Source: Xenopus tropicalis (Eukaryota; Chordata; Amphibia; Anura; Pipidae). From it: a stretch of DNA of 64,000 bases. Location: assembly GCF_000004195.4 (NCBI RefSeq), contig NC_030679.2:35949712-36013711 (forward strand), read 5' to 3'. A program made the position numbers and the translations under genes. This document shows positions 19,401-33,900 of this stretch, in pieces; position 1 is the first letter of the stretch; each line of letters starts with the position of its first letter. A model generated the notes under the pieces. It saw nothing but the letters and a program-made list of their open reading frames with translations, was not told the origin of the DNA and searched no databases.

Positions 19401-22400
19401 AGCTTTTCTTCGTTTGATATCCCTTGCAGAACAAAGTCTGGTACATAGGACGAGCAGTAGCCAGCCAGCAATGACCTTCCGAAATTGGCAATGTTGGGCT
19501 TCACAGAATTGACCTCTACCAATTTTGACCTGCAGAACAAGGCATTTTAAGCAGCTCGGAAAACCAATGCTTTATTAAACATTCATACCTGAAGAAACTA
19601 ATTTAAATAGAAACTTGAATAATTTCACTATTAAACTGCATTAAAACCCATCAAACTTTAGACCATAGTGTCTCAATGCTCCATATTAGAGAAGGGTTAA
19701 ACTCCAACCTAAATCCTGTACACCAGTCCCCTCTTGTGCAATGCCTGACCTAAATATGCCTCCCTACAATGTCAGCTACAGAACTGCATGGATCCCCCAA
19801 AGTACTTTATATGCATGTCTTTCTAGCACTCTCTAGGTCAGTCTTTCTGGTTACCTGCCCATAGTTCTGCTGAAGGAAGGAAAGGGGTACATCACTCCAG
19901 TTTATCATAACACAAGTCACACGACTGAGGGCACCTGGGAAACTAAACACGTCTAGTCCCATGTTAAATTTCAAGATTAAATATTCAGTGCAGGATTCTG
20001 CTAAAGGAGCACTATTAACTATTTTTGTAAAAAAAACAAACAAAAAAACATGTTCTGCTGTAATAAAATTACTTTAAGCAAAGAATGGGCAGGTTATATA
20101 AAGCAGCAAGGCAATAGTGTTCTGCTGGGAAACAAAGGCACAGTACATAGACTACTTACCCAGGAAAAGCCATTTCTTCTTCTTCCATCCAATCTTCTTG
20201 CTCAGGCCCGTAATAATTAATAGTGGGCCTGAGAAGCTCATGGCCTGTGTCTTCACTCTCACTATCACCCAAAGCACTGTCTGAACTCTCATTCCTTGGA
20301 ATGTCCCAGTCAGCGCCAGATGTGGCTTTCTTTTCAGAGTCTTTATCCCCATGGGGGATAGATACAGAGACTTGGTCTCTTTGGTCCTGCTCAGCAGAGC
20401 ATTTTTTACATAAATTCACATGAACAGAAGTCAGTAAATTACAGTTTGTTTTCTCTTCCTTACAAAAGCTGTTAGGAGTTTCTAAGCTAATGTCACTGTC
20501 AGATCTGTCTTTCATCTCCTCCCTTGGAATATCATCAATGATTTTCGCTTCAATAGAGCCATCCTCTGGAAAATACTCATCAAACATTTCCGGATGAAAA
20601 CATTTCCAGTTCTGAGATTTAGCTGCCACTCTGGGAAGCTTCACTTCACTTGATGTACCACCAGTTTTTTGGTCCTCGGCCACCTGTATTCTTTCACTAC
20701 TTTCCTCAGCAACTGTCCTATCCTCCTGTCCTGGTTTAAGGTGGTGCTTGCTAATCTGATCTGCTACAGTTTGGCTTTTAATTTCTATATCTGAGTCAGG
20801 TGACATAGAATCCCCAATCAAAAATGTCACCTTGTTCAGTGGATGGCCAGAACTGCAAGGCATTGCTGCTGACTGGGTCTTATCGGGAGGCTTTTTCTCT
20901 ACAGATATTTCATTAGTCTGTATTCCTTTGACTGACAAGCTCTCAGAGTCCAGAAATTCCTCGCCCTTCTCCACTTTACAGTCTGGCTCAATGCCTGTTA
21001 CAGCCAGAGCATTTTTATCTATGGCAGCTGATCCTATGTTAATTACTGTCTCTATCTTTGTATCGAAGCGAGTTAGTGATTTATCTTTGTACAGTTTAGC
21101 ATAAGCAGTTTCTTCCCGGCAAGTGGCTGTAGGAACAGAATGACTCCCCTTTAAAGCAGTTTCCTTTAGATCTTTATTTGATCTATGAGCATCACTGTTT
21201 TCTTGAGTGGCTTCATCTTTATTATTTTGCTGGTCAGTAAGAGGACACTGGCAACACTGGCACCTATTTCCAAGTGGTTTAGATTCATCTGGATCTGAAG
21301 TTAACAAACAGCCCTTGTTTTTGTGCATTGTAATCAGAACATAATCCGATTCTTCCACCTCTCCTTTCTCTAGCATGGTAGTAATGACTGTACCAGGCAT
21401 AACAATAGCCTCATCCTCTCCACTTTCCAGGAGATGAGTCTCTTGAAGTTCAGAGCACCTGATGAAGTATGTGAGGAAATAGAGCAACCTCTGCACAAGG
21501 TCTTGGCGTTTTCCAATAACCACCGTCCGAGCAAGCCGAACAGGAGATCCAATCGCTCCATATAAGTCTCCTGCAATAAAAGATATGCTGATACTTAATA
21601 CAGATGCATATCCTGTACGTGTAATTAAACAATACTGTGCAATGAGCCCAATAGAAAATACATATTTAGAGAGTGTAAAATTCTCAAAAGTGAGCTTAAA
21701 GTTTTCCATACATAAAATTCAAAGTGTTTTATTGGGTTAGTGGGGGTCTGTTTGGAAATGTGTACTGGAAATGTCAGGGCCTGTTTTGAATTCCAGTCTG
21801 TACCTGTTTGTAACTTAGGTGAAAAAAGTGCTATCGCTAGCATAGAACATGTAAAGTTCTAAGAATGACAATTTAATCTAAGGGCAAAAAAAGTCACAAG
21901 AAAGATGCAGTGACTAAAATCTTTTGTAATGATTAATGCTTGCTGAGACAAATTCTCTGTAGTTTACAGAACTGAAATGATTGAAATTAAGAGGTTTTTT
22001 TTGTGGAATGGACAACAACAAGGACAGAGTTACCTACAAAGCATAAGCTTTTATGCTATCACAGCTGGCATCCAACACCAGATGGCAGCATAGCTCAATT
22101 AATAAAACAATCCACCACACCCAGAGGATAATTTGTAAATAACAGGAGCTTTACAGGCTCTACTAAAATGATAATGACATTGTCTGCTAAAGTAGTATCA
22201 TCCAAGTTAGGTAGTGAGCATGTCAAACAGAATTTATTTAAGGATATAATCTTTGTAGAGCAATACTCAGAGAGTCATGTTGATTTTATTACAAATCGAG
22301 CACTTACAAAAGATGATAAAAAGCATTTATAAGAAATCCTACAATGCCCTATACCAGCTTACCTAGTTGTGCCCATAAAGGGTTATAAGGGTGAGTCTTT

Positions 22401-24928
22401 GCCAGCATGTCGACACTCTGAGATGAATGCTTCTCAAGGAAAATCTTTATGGGGGGCTGTCCATTAGGCATGACAGTAGGAACCCATGCCAGATGGTTTG
22501 TGAGAACAGCAGTGAGCAGAGCTGGTAGAAACCTGAAATAAGAAATACACATCATGGTATTACATTTGACATTCATAGTCATAAAAAGTGCTGCTGTTTT
22601 GCGCTGGTTGTGTAGTGTGCTAGTTACAATTTTCTTGCTAACCTAATTTGTGTGTCATTTTTCATTATTCTATTCCACACTATACATAGTAAAGCTATGT
22701 CAATTGTTGGTACCTTAAAGGAATATTTTACTGATGCAATCCCACCAAATGCAAGAGTTCCACTCTGGAGCAGATCAGTATGCTAAACAAATATATCAGT
22801 ATATACATTAATGGAAATATATGCATTTTATTTTAGCTTAAGCAGATAGTAAAGTACAAAAGGGTTTAGCTGTGAATGCAGAACATATTTTTTTCCTCCA
22901 CGTATTTGTTTTCCCACTGTTTCCAATACTCTACCTAAATTGAAAAGGAAACATTCGCCTGAATATAGGAGAAAAATACTGCTCAAATAAAGAAAATGTG
23001 ATTTTAAGCAATTTTCCATTATTCTACTTTTGCTATTAAAATCAGTATCTGTCTGTCCTTTTCTCTTCTCTGCTTTACCCGACTCCTAAGACACTGTAGT
23101 AAAATCTAGCTCTCCTCTTGGCAGACTTCAACTCCCACAATACCTTGCAAGTGCTACGCAAAGAAGCATGCAAGGAGAGTGGAGTTTTGGCTAGACTGTT
23201 TCAACAGTCAGGAACTGCCCTGCAGAGTACTGCTTTCAATAGCTTTCACAAATAAGAGTTGATATCATTTACAGTATGTAATTATTGTATAATAGAAGGT
23301 TGTTTAAAATTACTTTATGCTATTTTTTCATTATAGTTTCCCTTTAAGGTAAAATAAATATTTGCTACTAAACCTATTTGTCCACTAAATACTAGAGTTT
23401 ACCCATGTACCACCTTGAGACCAATTGTAGCTACTTCCAATTTTTTTATGTGTTTTACTGGCGGCATTAGCAAACTGACTGTCAATATTTAGCCAAGAGA
23501 CACCCCAGGCTATATTTTGTAGTATTCAGTAGTGGTAATTGTGGGATTACTGGTTGGAAATTTCACAGCAAATTTCTTTATGGAATTTGGATACAGAATA
23601 GAATTTTCAATACAGACCCCTATGTTATAAACACATCAAGTTGTTTTACTATATTTGAATGAGCTACTGGTAACATTCATTATGTGTGAAGTGGTTTCAA
23701 GAATCAATTCAAGCAAAAACATTGCTATAAAGCATGGGCAATAGTGTTTACCAGAATTACAGTCACTAGGCCTCCTGAATGCATGCTTACTATGTGCTTA
23801 AAGAGTGGAAGTTTATTTCACTTTGTGGGGTGCTCCTTGGCAGGTGTTCCTGTTAGGATAAAAACGCACTGGCCAGTGGAGAAAACACTAAGCGCTGTGC
23901 TGGCATCTCATTACATTGAGATCTACATTCCCTTGGTATTTATTTGAGGGCAGTAGAGTAAATCTCCACTGCGCATTTGTGCAGGAATTTGCACAAGGGA
24001 TGCCTGGGATGCAGGTAGTAAAATGTTGTCACAGGGCTTGAACAGTTATTTAAACAGGCCGGCGAACTTCTCTCCTAACAGGAGCACCGGCCAGTGATCT
24101 ATTTCAGAGAGAGATGCCTAACATTTTGGCACCCCCAGTGAAATAGACTTTACTTGTCTCTGTGCTGCTGTTAGTTGCCCGAGTTTAGGGACCAACTCAC
24201 TATATACAATATATAAATATAATATACTGTGTATGTGTATTCAATGTAAGGCTAATTAGTAATTATTTGATTTATATTATATAGCCGCATAGAAAGCAAT
24301 GTTTTCTGCATCAGAATTTAATAATCAGCCCTGCAACATCAGCTATTATGACAGACAAACCTCATTTTCTGCTTGATAATTTGCAGGACCCTTAAGCTTA
24401 ACTTCACTACAGCTGCTCAGAGCACACTGAGAATGCTGCTGACACTTCTAACAAAATCCAAGATGGGGAACTCCTGCACAAATCTCTGAAGGCCTGGATC
24501 ACTACTGTTTTAAGGTGGCTATACATGCACTGCTATTATCATACAAAATGTTGTTTCTACCAATATCAGTAAAAGCCTTACATATTGGTTGCCTTGTCGA
24601 TCTTTCCTAGAAAATAAAAACATGCACCTGCCCTAATACCCGGTAAAGAGTGGCATAGCGTGAACACAAAAGGCAAAGCACGTGGGTCTTTTTTTTATCA
24701 TCTCTGGTCCAGGCTGTGCCAGTTAAATAGGAAATAAAATACAGCAAAACTAAGTTCATATATGTGACGCCAATCTGCTGTCCTTCTCCAATAAATATGC
24801 TTTATATACAGCACACAGTCAAGTAGGACTGTCAGAAGAAAAAAGAAAAAAACTTTGGGCAACCACTCTTGCACACACGGGTGTCTTGGCCTTTGCCTTA
24901 CCCCTGTATTAATAGTCATCAATAACAG

Positions 24929-24980
<52 letters not shown>

Positions 24981-27900
24981 CAGTGCTTAATAAATTCACT
25001 AATAAGATAGTGGAGCCACCAGGGGTTGGGGATTTGCTTGACAAATAGATTTTTGTTTTCCTTTTTAAATTCTATCAAGATGCTTCCTCAGCAGCAATTA
25101 ATTAAACCTTTCTAGGTCATTTTAAAGTGCCCCGATAACACAACTGGGTCAGTTTGCTTCACTATATAATGCATTAGAAACAAAAAGTACATTCAAATCC
25201 TATTTAAAGCATCTGCACATCTAAACAGGGCAACAATGACAGTAATGCAGACAGAAGTAATACAACAAAGGGGATGAGATTATTTTATGTCTCAAGCAGA
25301 ATCCTTCCTAGGTTCACATGATGCACTGCGATCTCCATTCTGTCTCTATTATAAGTCGCCAGCTTATGTGACCTCGCTATTTAAAAGAGGATTTATGATG
25401 TAGAAATACATTTGCTTGAGCTACTTACTTGGTTAGTTTAAAGGGGAACTATATGTTATGAACAATTTATACATATAATTGATATCATTAATATAATGTC
25501 AAATTGTGTTAAATAACCAGTAATTAATGTCCTTTTACATCACCACTAAATGGAAAATATGGTAAAAGGTGCAGAGCCCTGGTGAGCCCTGTATATCAGT
25601 ATTTAATGAATGCTTTTGGTAGAATGTCAATACAGGCCTAAGAAATTCTGTGTCCCCTGACACTCCTGTGGCCACCTATGTTTACATCCCTCACAGGCCA
25701 TGTGCAAGGTGCCCCATACAGTCATCCATAGCCTAGCCCCTAGCCCCCCTAGACACCTAGGAGTATATTTATTATGCTGTGTAAAAAAGTGGAGTCAAGC
25801 ATTACCAGTGATGTTGCCCAGGGCAACCAATCAGCAATAAGATTTCAACAGTTAGAAAACCAAAGCAAAGCATCGGATTGGCTGTTATGAGCAACATCAC
25901 CGGTCTCCACTTTTTAATCAGCATGATAAATATACCCCCTAGTGTAGGGTGTAAAGTGCCTTTAGGAGTATTTTCCATTGGTAATTTTTTCTCCCTTTTA
26001 AATTTGCCAGTGGGCTATGAAAGATCACATAATTCCATAATTAAAACTGATTATCCCAAGGATAGAATGACCTTCCAGCAGCGAGCCAAGATTCTTGGCT
26101 AACCTGTAGATTGTAAGCCTGACATCCCTGTAGTAAATGAAACTAAAGAAATACAACTTTCCGATCAATAGCTAGCTTCTTGTTGTGTGCTAGGTGAACT
26201 CCACCTGCTAAACGTATTCTTTTTTTAAACCATTTTTCCCTTTTGCAATTTCTGGAATTGGCCATGCTACAGATTTATGTAGCACTAAACATTTTTTACA
26301 CATAAATTAGCATCACTATCCCATAACTATGTGCACATGTATAAAAGTTAAGATGAAAAAAATGTTCTTTACTGGTTTTTTGAAGCGTGTTCCATCAGGA
26401 AGACAAATTCCTTCATGAAGCGCTGGCAAAGGTGGTTTTTCTCAGGCACCCCGGACATCATGGTTAACCAAACAGGCTCTGGGATCCTTGGCATTGTGTA
26501 AAGATTACATATTGTTGTTCTGGGTAATACAAGAACATAAAATACAGAGCTGTATTAATGCACTGTTCTGCAAAATCAATATGTTGCTTAGCAAACAATG
26601 CACAGATAACGAACATCTATATTTACTGTTTCATTAGAATATGGGCCATATAACTTTTTAACTTAATATACAAAATTTTCTGAAAATAAACCAACTTTGG
26701 AACTGTCAAATGAGTGCTTAGTAATTAGTGCTTGGATGTAAAAACAAATACCCAGCATACTTCCTTTGCAGGTGACTGGGGTGGGGGGGAGGGCTGCAGA
26801 GGTATAAAGCTGTTGCTTTTAATTCCACTAGCAGATTTTTACAGGCACTGCTTCAGCAGATCAAGAGGCCCTTGTTGTCTGAAGGTGCTAAAATATGCCT
26901 GTGAGTCTTGTGACACATTATTTACTATTCTGGTAACCCCTGGCTGAATCTGCGCCCGATAGTGTTTCCTCCAAGAGAGATCAGATTCCGCTGGCTGCTC
27001 TCCAGCACACATGTGACTGCAATAAAGGGAACCCTCCACAGCAGAAGGGAGTGTATAAATGGTTCAGCAACCAAGGGCAGGGCACAGTGGCTATGTGTAC
27101 ACAGGCTAACACCCTGCTCCTCTGGCTTCTTATCACACACAATCAGCTTAACTGATTCAATGCCAGAAGCTATAGAGCACGTAGAGCCGCATTTTCCTGT
27201 ATTCTAGACATGGGAAAACCTTACTTTTAATACCGTATAATTCCCCATAATTTCCCTCTTGTGTTCCAAACAGTGATCTCTGGATAACTGAATCTATATA
27301 TTTTGGATGTTTGGGACCTGTTATCCAGAATGCCCGGGACCTGGGGTTTTCCGGATAAGGAATCGTTCCGTAATTTGGATCTCCATAATTTAAGTCTGCT
27401 AAAATCATTTAAATAATAAATAAACCCATTAAGACTGTTTTGCCCCCAATAAGGATTAATTATATCTTAGTTGGGATCAAGTACAAGGTACTGTTTTATT
27501 ACTACAGAGAAAAAGGAAATCATTTTTAAAAATGATAATGATTTTTTTTATAATGAAGTCTATGGGAGATGGCCTTTCCGTAATTCAGAACTGTCTGGAT
27601 AACGGGTTTCCGGTTAAGGGATACCATACCTGTACTATCACAGCAGTAGTCACTACCATGCTTTAAGCACATGCAATTTTAGAATATTTCACACCAAGGC
27701 ATGAAAATCAGGCTGTGTACAAAAGCCAAGAGAACAGAATAAAGTATAAAAAAAAAAAAAAGAAAAGAAAAAAAATTGCTAAAATATGTAAGTCTGAGAT
27801 TCTCATCTAACTTAAATTTTCTCAAAACAATATACGCCAGACGTCTCCTCCAGGACTCTAAATCAGTTTGCTGCACTTATGCAGAGAAAAGAAAAGGACT

Positions 27901-30900
27901 ACTATTAATAGCAGGCATTTAATAGGAATTACAGTCACATAAATATGTGTAACCCCACTGAAAAGCTACAATTACATTTTTGCTTTTACATTTTTCTTCC
28001 TGTCACCAATAATATCTAGAATATCATTTGGTGTAAGCACAGGTTTGGGACCTGTTATCCAGAATGCTTGGGCAGGACCTGGGGTTTTCCAACCTTTCTA
28101 AAAAAAAATAATTTAAACATGAATTAAACCCAATGGGATTGTTTTTTCTTCATTATATCTGAGTTAGGATCAAGTACAAGCTATTGTTTTATTATCACAA
28201 AGAAAAAGTAAATAATTTTAAAAAAATTAAATTACAGGTATGGGATCCCTTATTGGATCCCGTTATCCAGAAAGTTCAGAATTACAGATAAGGCCAATAA
28301 AATGCTTTTTAGCAGATTTAATGTAAAGGGATCCAAATTACAGAAAGATCCCTTATCCCGAAAACACCAAGTCCTGGGCATTCTGGATAACAGGTCCCAT
28401 ACCTGTACTTGATTAAAATAGAGTATATGAGAGATGGCCTTCCTGTAATTTGGAACTTTCTGGATAAAGGGTTTCTGGATAACCAATCCCATACCTGTAT
28501 GTAGAATTGCTTTTTGACCCATTGTTGCAGACAGATTTGGCCACATTGCTGTGTCACAGATTCTGAATAAAGATCAGTGATTTGCCTGGGACAACATAGT
28601 GCATGTACCTATTTAAACTTCCTAATGATGCCTGGTTCTTATCTAGGTAAATGCTAGATGTTTGCAATTTACTATAGAAAATATGTCCCACCAAAGAAAT
28701 AAATGATCCCTCTGCAAGAAACAGGGAAATACACCTTATGGCAGATTTACATTTAAAACATAGCTACTACTTAGTAGCAGCCATTTACTGAAAACAAGTG
28801 ATTTACTAACAAAAGGTTTCATAAAACCAATGCTTGTAAGAATTTAGAATGCCAAACGTTGCGCTGTATAAAACAAAAAAAAAAAAAAAAGCAATAAATG
28901 ACTCCATAAAAAGGTTACTAGGGCAGCTTCCCTTGCTGTATATCTGAAAATGCTACCTATGCCTATATAATAACATGCTGATGCTCCAGAAGGGAGAAAT
29001 GACACTTCTATAAATGGAGTGTGAAATGCAAATGCCCACTGTCTGGCTACATCAGCAATATTATATTATTAATATTACTCAGATTGTTTACTGCTATTCC
29101 AAGATAAATAACTCCTTCGGTATGTCTGGTTATTTCCCAGGTAGTTAAAGGACCATCTGCCTGCGTTCATACCCGTCATGAGAAACTATTACTGGTAAAC
29201 ACCATGTGGAGAGATTATTGCTCAGGTAGAATATGCCCCAGAATTCTGGCATCCACCTATGTCCTGTTAAGGGCATTTCTTGGCGAGCATAATATCTGGG
29301 CCAGCTGCATCTGACCTTACAGAAGGATACTGGCCAAAGCAGTGAAGATAGCTTGAGATTACTATTTTTTTGCAGCAGTTCATAAATGAATCTGGTTTAA
29401 ATTTAGTGAGCGATTAGAAGAAACAGGACCCTCGGCCAGTCACTTGCCAACACATGACTGTAAAGTTAAGTAGTGGACTTTGTGCACCTGCTCTGCTCAG
29501 ACTGTATCACTGCATTTGTTTTTCATCCTTTCAGAATAGGATTATTCAGACATAAAAGCCTTTACAGTATTAAAGGGAACCAATTAACAGCACAGAAGTC
29601 TGTAATTTCCTTTGGTGTGGTGACGTTTCATTAATGTCTGAGCTGCCCAATTTACTCTGACATCAATTATAATGCTGTTATTTATTTTTCTAAGGCTAAT
29701 GTTACAACTGGGGCATTCTACACTGGTGGAAATATGCCCGAAACCATGCATACCTCTTGTCTATATGTTAAATGTAGAATGCCTGTTAAATGTAGTATGC
29801 CTGTAACCGCTGGTATAAGAAGGCTATGACTTCAAAACTATGAAGTTAGCTTTTTCCAGCCAAAAAACGGTGGTTTTGGGTGTGTCTCCACTGATGTATT
29901 TCTGCCGGAGAGATTGCCAGGTCTGACATTACCCTGACCAAAGAATAAACTATTATCTATAGAATTTAGACAATGTTGTAACTAGGACAATCCAAAGGGC
30001 TACATTAATAAATAAGCTGTTAATCATATTAAATAGTCTAAAAGCATCCAGCAGGAAATTTAATGTAATTAATGTAATTATAAATGATAGAATGTAAGCA
30101 CCAATAAGGCAGGGACAATGTAAATAACAAACATCAGTGCTGTTTATAAAAGGTTTAAACTCTGTAAATCAATGAAACATTGGGTGCCAGTTGCTTTCAA
30201 TATGATAAATATAACACAGTAGCTATCCAAATAAACATCTCATTCAAACCCATAGCTGGAGTCAAACCAGACCTTTGTAAAGGAGTGGACAACCTTCAAT
30301 GAGTGATTAAAAGCGAACCCCCATATGCAATGAAAGGCACAAGCTTTTCTTATGAGCAATAACCCATAGCAACCAAAAAGATATGTGTATTATTATAAAT
30401 ATCTGACCAGTAATTCCACCTTTTGATTAGTTGAGCTTAGCACCTTTTATTACATAATCCCATTTATTAGTGTAACAGGGCTAATAAACTCAATTTTTAA
30501 AAGGAGGAATGGGGGAACAAGGACAAATAATAAAGCACTTCAAGTTTTAGGAATCTTTTTCTTCTGCAAAACATAAACCAGACGGAGTCAATGGAATACA
30601 CCACTGTCATAAATAACAAAGTACCACTCTGCAAAGGTTTGAATGAAAAAAATTCTGGCACCATACTAAGCACAAGTGGTAGATTCCTACATTTCAAGAA
30701 GAGTACAGAGCTTAATATGCTGAGAATGCTTGTCCATCAATTTCCATAACATAAGCTTCTGCAGGAAAGTGCAATAAGATGGCAACACGGTTCCTCAGTT
30801 TATCTGAACAGGAAAACCCAAATATATTCAACACAAAAACATGTGTCTAGCTAATAAATTCAATACAGAAATGACAACCTTCACAGATCTCGTTTTGTGT

Positions 30901-33900
30901 ATGTGCACTTTGCTACTGCTGAGACACTATGTTCACATAATATAAGTGCTATGGAGGTAAATATGATTTCTGCTCTCCTCTGCGAAGAATCCAAAAACTG
31001 TGCAGAAATGCAAAGCAGGAGGTCATATGGAAGAAATGATTCAGTATCACATGCCATGGAAAAGTGACTTACACTGCAGAATGATTTGATCTCATGATTT
31101 AGCCATACACTGAAATTTTTGCCACTGAAGCAAATTTAATCGTCAGCTACGCGCTTATAAGAATCATATGACCTTCAAAGTCAGAATAAATATGAATCTG
31201 TAATAAAAATTCTCTGATAACAGTGCCTCACATTTGTTATGCATTTTTTTGCTTTTACTTGCTAAAAAAAGGCTAATAAAAGGTTTTAGCACACACTGAA
31301 ATATTATGGCTTCAATTTAAATGTAAATACGTCAACCAGGCAAAGTGTAGTATGTCAGTAAGAAAGCATAGGCACAAAATGGCCATAGATCCTGCTCACT
31401 ATGCTTGGAACAAATTTCTGTCTCTGATGTAGATCCCTGCACAGATCAAAATGTTACGGTGGTCATTAGTGACATTGTATAAATTATAGCCACTTCAAGA
31501 ATATGAGTTATATATATGTCTGACAATATACTGAATACACCGGTTTTGTGCTGCTGGAGCTCCTTATGACTGCACCTCTTCATAAATATGGGGTTATGTA
31601 TCATATTTGTGTATTTGTTTAAAAAACACTCTTCTTGCATACAGAAAAGTGATAACTAATGGTGAAAAGCGCAGTAGAAATAACTGTGGCAATGACAAGG
31701 TCATGTTACAAAGGTGATTATCTGCATCAGAAACCTCTTTCACCACTTCACTTCATGCCAACTACAATAACACAGACATATTTAAGAACTATATCTGGGT
31801 CTTTTATATAACCCACTAAAGGTAAAAGCAACTGCAAAACTAAAAATTAGATAGGGAGAGTCTCAGAACTCACCTGAAATCATTTAAGGCATCTACAATT
31901 TTGTTGTACGCTAAGCTTCTCTGACTTGGATCTGCAGATCTGCGGCTCATTTTCATAGCCTTTATAAAAAATAAAAAAAAATTTAAAATGACAACACTGA
32001 AATATGTGTATACTGAAAAAGCAACATATTGCATATGTATAAAATCGGTTTTGTAACTAGAACTTACTGGGCCACACAGCAATATCAATTTAGGGCCCCC
32101 TAAATGTTGGGAATAAGACATATTAGCAAAATGGCTTATTAGTCAATGCCCCAATGGACCCCTTTACATCCACAGACCCTTGGCAGTTGAAGGATATGCT
32201 TCCTATATAGTTACACCCCTGTACTTAAAAAGAAAATGTATTGATGTAGTAAAAAATGTATGGCTGCAGCATTCACAGGTAGTGCCTGCAGTAATAATCA
32301 GTGGCAGTCCAACAAATATAGAAATAAAGGAAAATTTTAAGCTGATACCCCTGAATTTGGCATTAACAGCATAATATATATTCAGTAACCTTTCATAATC
32401 AATAAACTCCAAAATTATAATACAAAAAACTGACCGTTTTAATTTACAGATGATAATATTTGAGGTACCTGCTCTATTGCACATTTGAGTTTGTTCATGT
32501 GACTCTCAAAAAGTGGAAAATGAGAGAAGAAGAACTCATGGAACTTGTTATTTTCTTCGTCATCTTTTGACAGCGAAAATATAACTCCAATGGCAATTTT
32601 CTTTTTTCGAGCAATTCCCAGATTGGGTCCACAGCCATCATCTGACATATTAAAGCTTTCTTCGATGGACCTATAAAATATACAAATTATTTGGGGGAGG
32701 AAAATTAACTTTACTGTAAGGTATTTTGTCCACTTATATAAATGTCTCCAACACAGCCTCAGAAACAATGGCTTCCCCTGGAGAGAAAACACCAAGTAGA
32801 AAAAAAAACATTGTAATAAATTTGGCAGAAGATGGTATTTCGATGGCAATTTACCCTGAGTGTTCCTCATTTTATTTTCTCCCATATATAATAAAAGGTA
32901 TAACATTTGCCCATGTGCAGCAACCCATAGCAACCAATGAGATGTTTGATTGTGGATAGGTGACTAGTAAATGCTACCTGCTGATTGGTTGCTAAAGGTG
33001 ATTAAAAACTGTAGCAAACTTTGCTATTTATATTTAATAACCCCTATAGTTTGCAAGTATATGAACCCTTATCTGAACACATATGATCCAGAAAGCTCTG
33101 AAATATGGGAAGGCAATTTCCCATAGAGCCAATAATTCATTATTTCCAAGAAAGATTTGTCCTTGCACAGATAACAGAATATTGTATCTCCTCCTTGTTG
33201 AATTAGTATTCTTACCTTACTATCTAGCTAGGCAAGGACATTACAAAAATGGCAGACACAATAAAATTCTTACCATCTTGGAAAGACCCCATTCTCCAGA
33301 CTTGTAGTTTGACTACGACGCCAGCGGCGTTGGTAACTACTGGCACAGCTGCTATTAAGGGAGGAGCTTGGTGAAGGAAACGGTGTTATAAGAAGGCTGC
33401 TGAGGGAAGCTATTTAAAAAAAACAGAGAGAGAACATGGAGTTATAATATTTTCAGGTACTTCGGGTATACTTTAACATGTGTACGAGCATTGCACAACA
33501 GGAATCAGAGTAATACAGGACACCATTTATGAAGTGAAATCACCCCAATGACATAGCACAAGATGAATGATGTACTTGTTTCTATATGAGGCATCTTCAT
33601 GGGTAGAGTAGTGATGTTCTAGGCCTGAAAGCCTGTCTCTTTCCTTTTGTGCTTTATTCTTAAAACGCAAGTGTCTGAACCTATAAAACCTGGATTAGCA
33701 GCTATAGTACTGTACGTTGCCCAAATCAATGTGTAACCAGGTGCATGCAAGTTCAAGAAGCTAGCATCATGTTCACTTGCACTTTAGAGAAGCCCATTTG
33801 AAATACAAAGTACAAATGGTTTGGAGCTTTAAATTTAAACAGTGTCTCAAGCCGATGGGGGATTTTGCCCCAGTCCTATGACAAATATAACTATGAGAGC

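Larger units (their letters stand above)
22533..26372. other. fnip1 intron 12 with several repeats
   Basis: Contains a repeat with CAACTCCCACAATACC and GCATGCAAGGAG near 23125-23190, repeats at 23820-24170 and 24140-24530, a (TA)n tract at 24933-24978 and a MITE at 25757-25941, listed separately. No coding exon was found. Confidence 0.6.
26520..31873. other. fnip1 intron 11
   Basis: This 5.35-kb intron contains two MITE clusters (27309-27632, 28042-28498), a poly-A stretch (about 27748-27773), a possible MITE-like region at 29690-29950, a SINE-like tail at 30085-30150 and an AACCCATAGCAACC-type repeat at 30330-30480. No coding exon was found in it. Confidence 0.6.

Noticed and set aside
20156..21709. 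Treating the whole 517-codon frame as a protein starting at its Met
   Set aside because: The frame before 21570 is intron 13. A TTTATTGCAG acceptor and similarity to FNIP1 begin exactly at GA/GACTTATATGG, and the frame continues past the donor at 20160 for only one codon.
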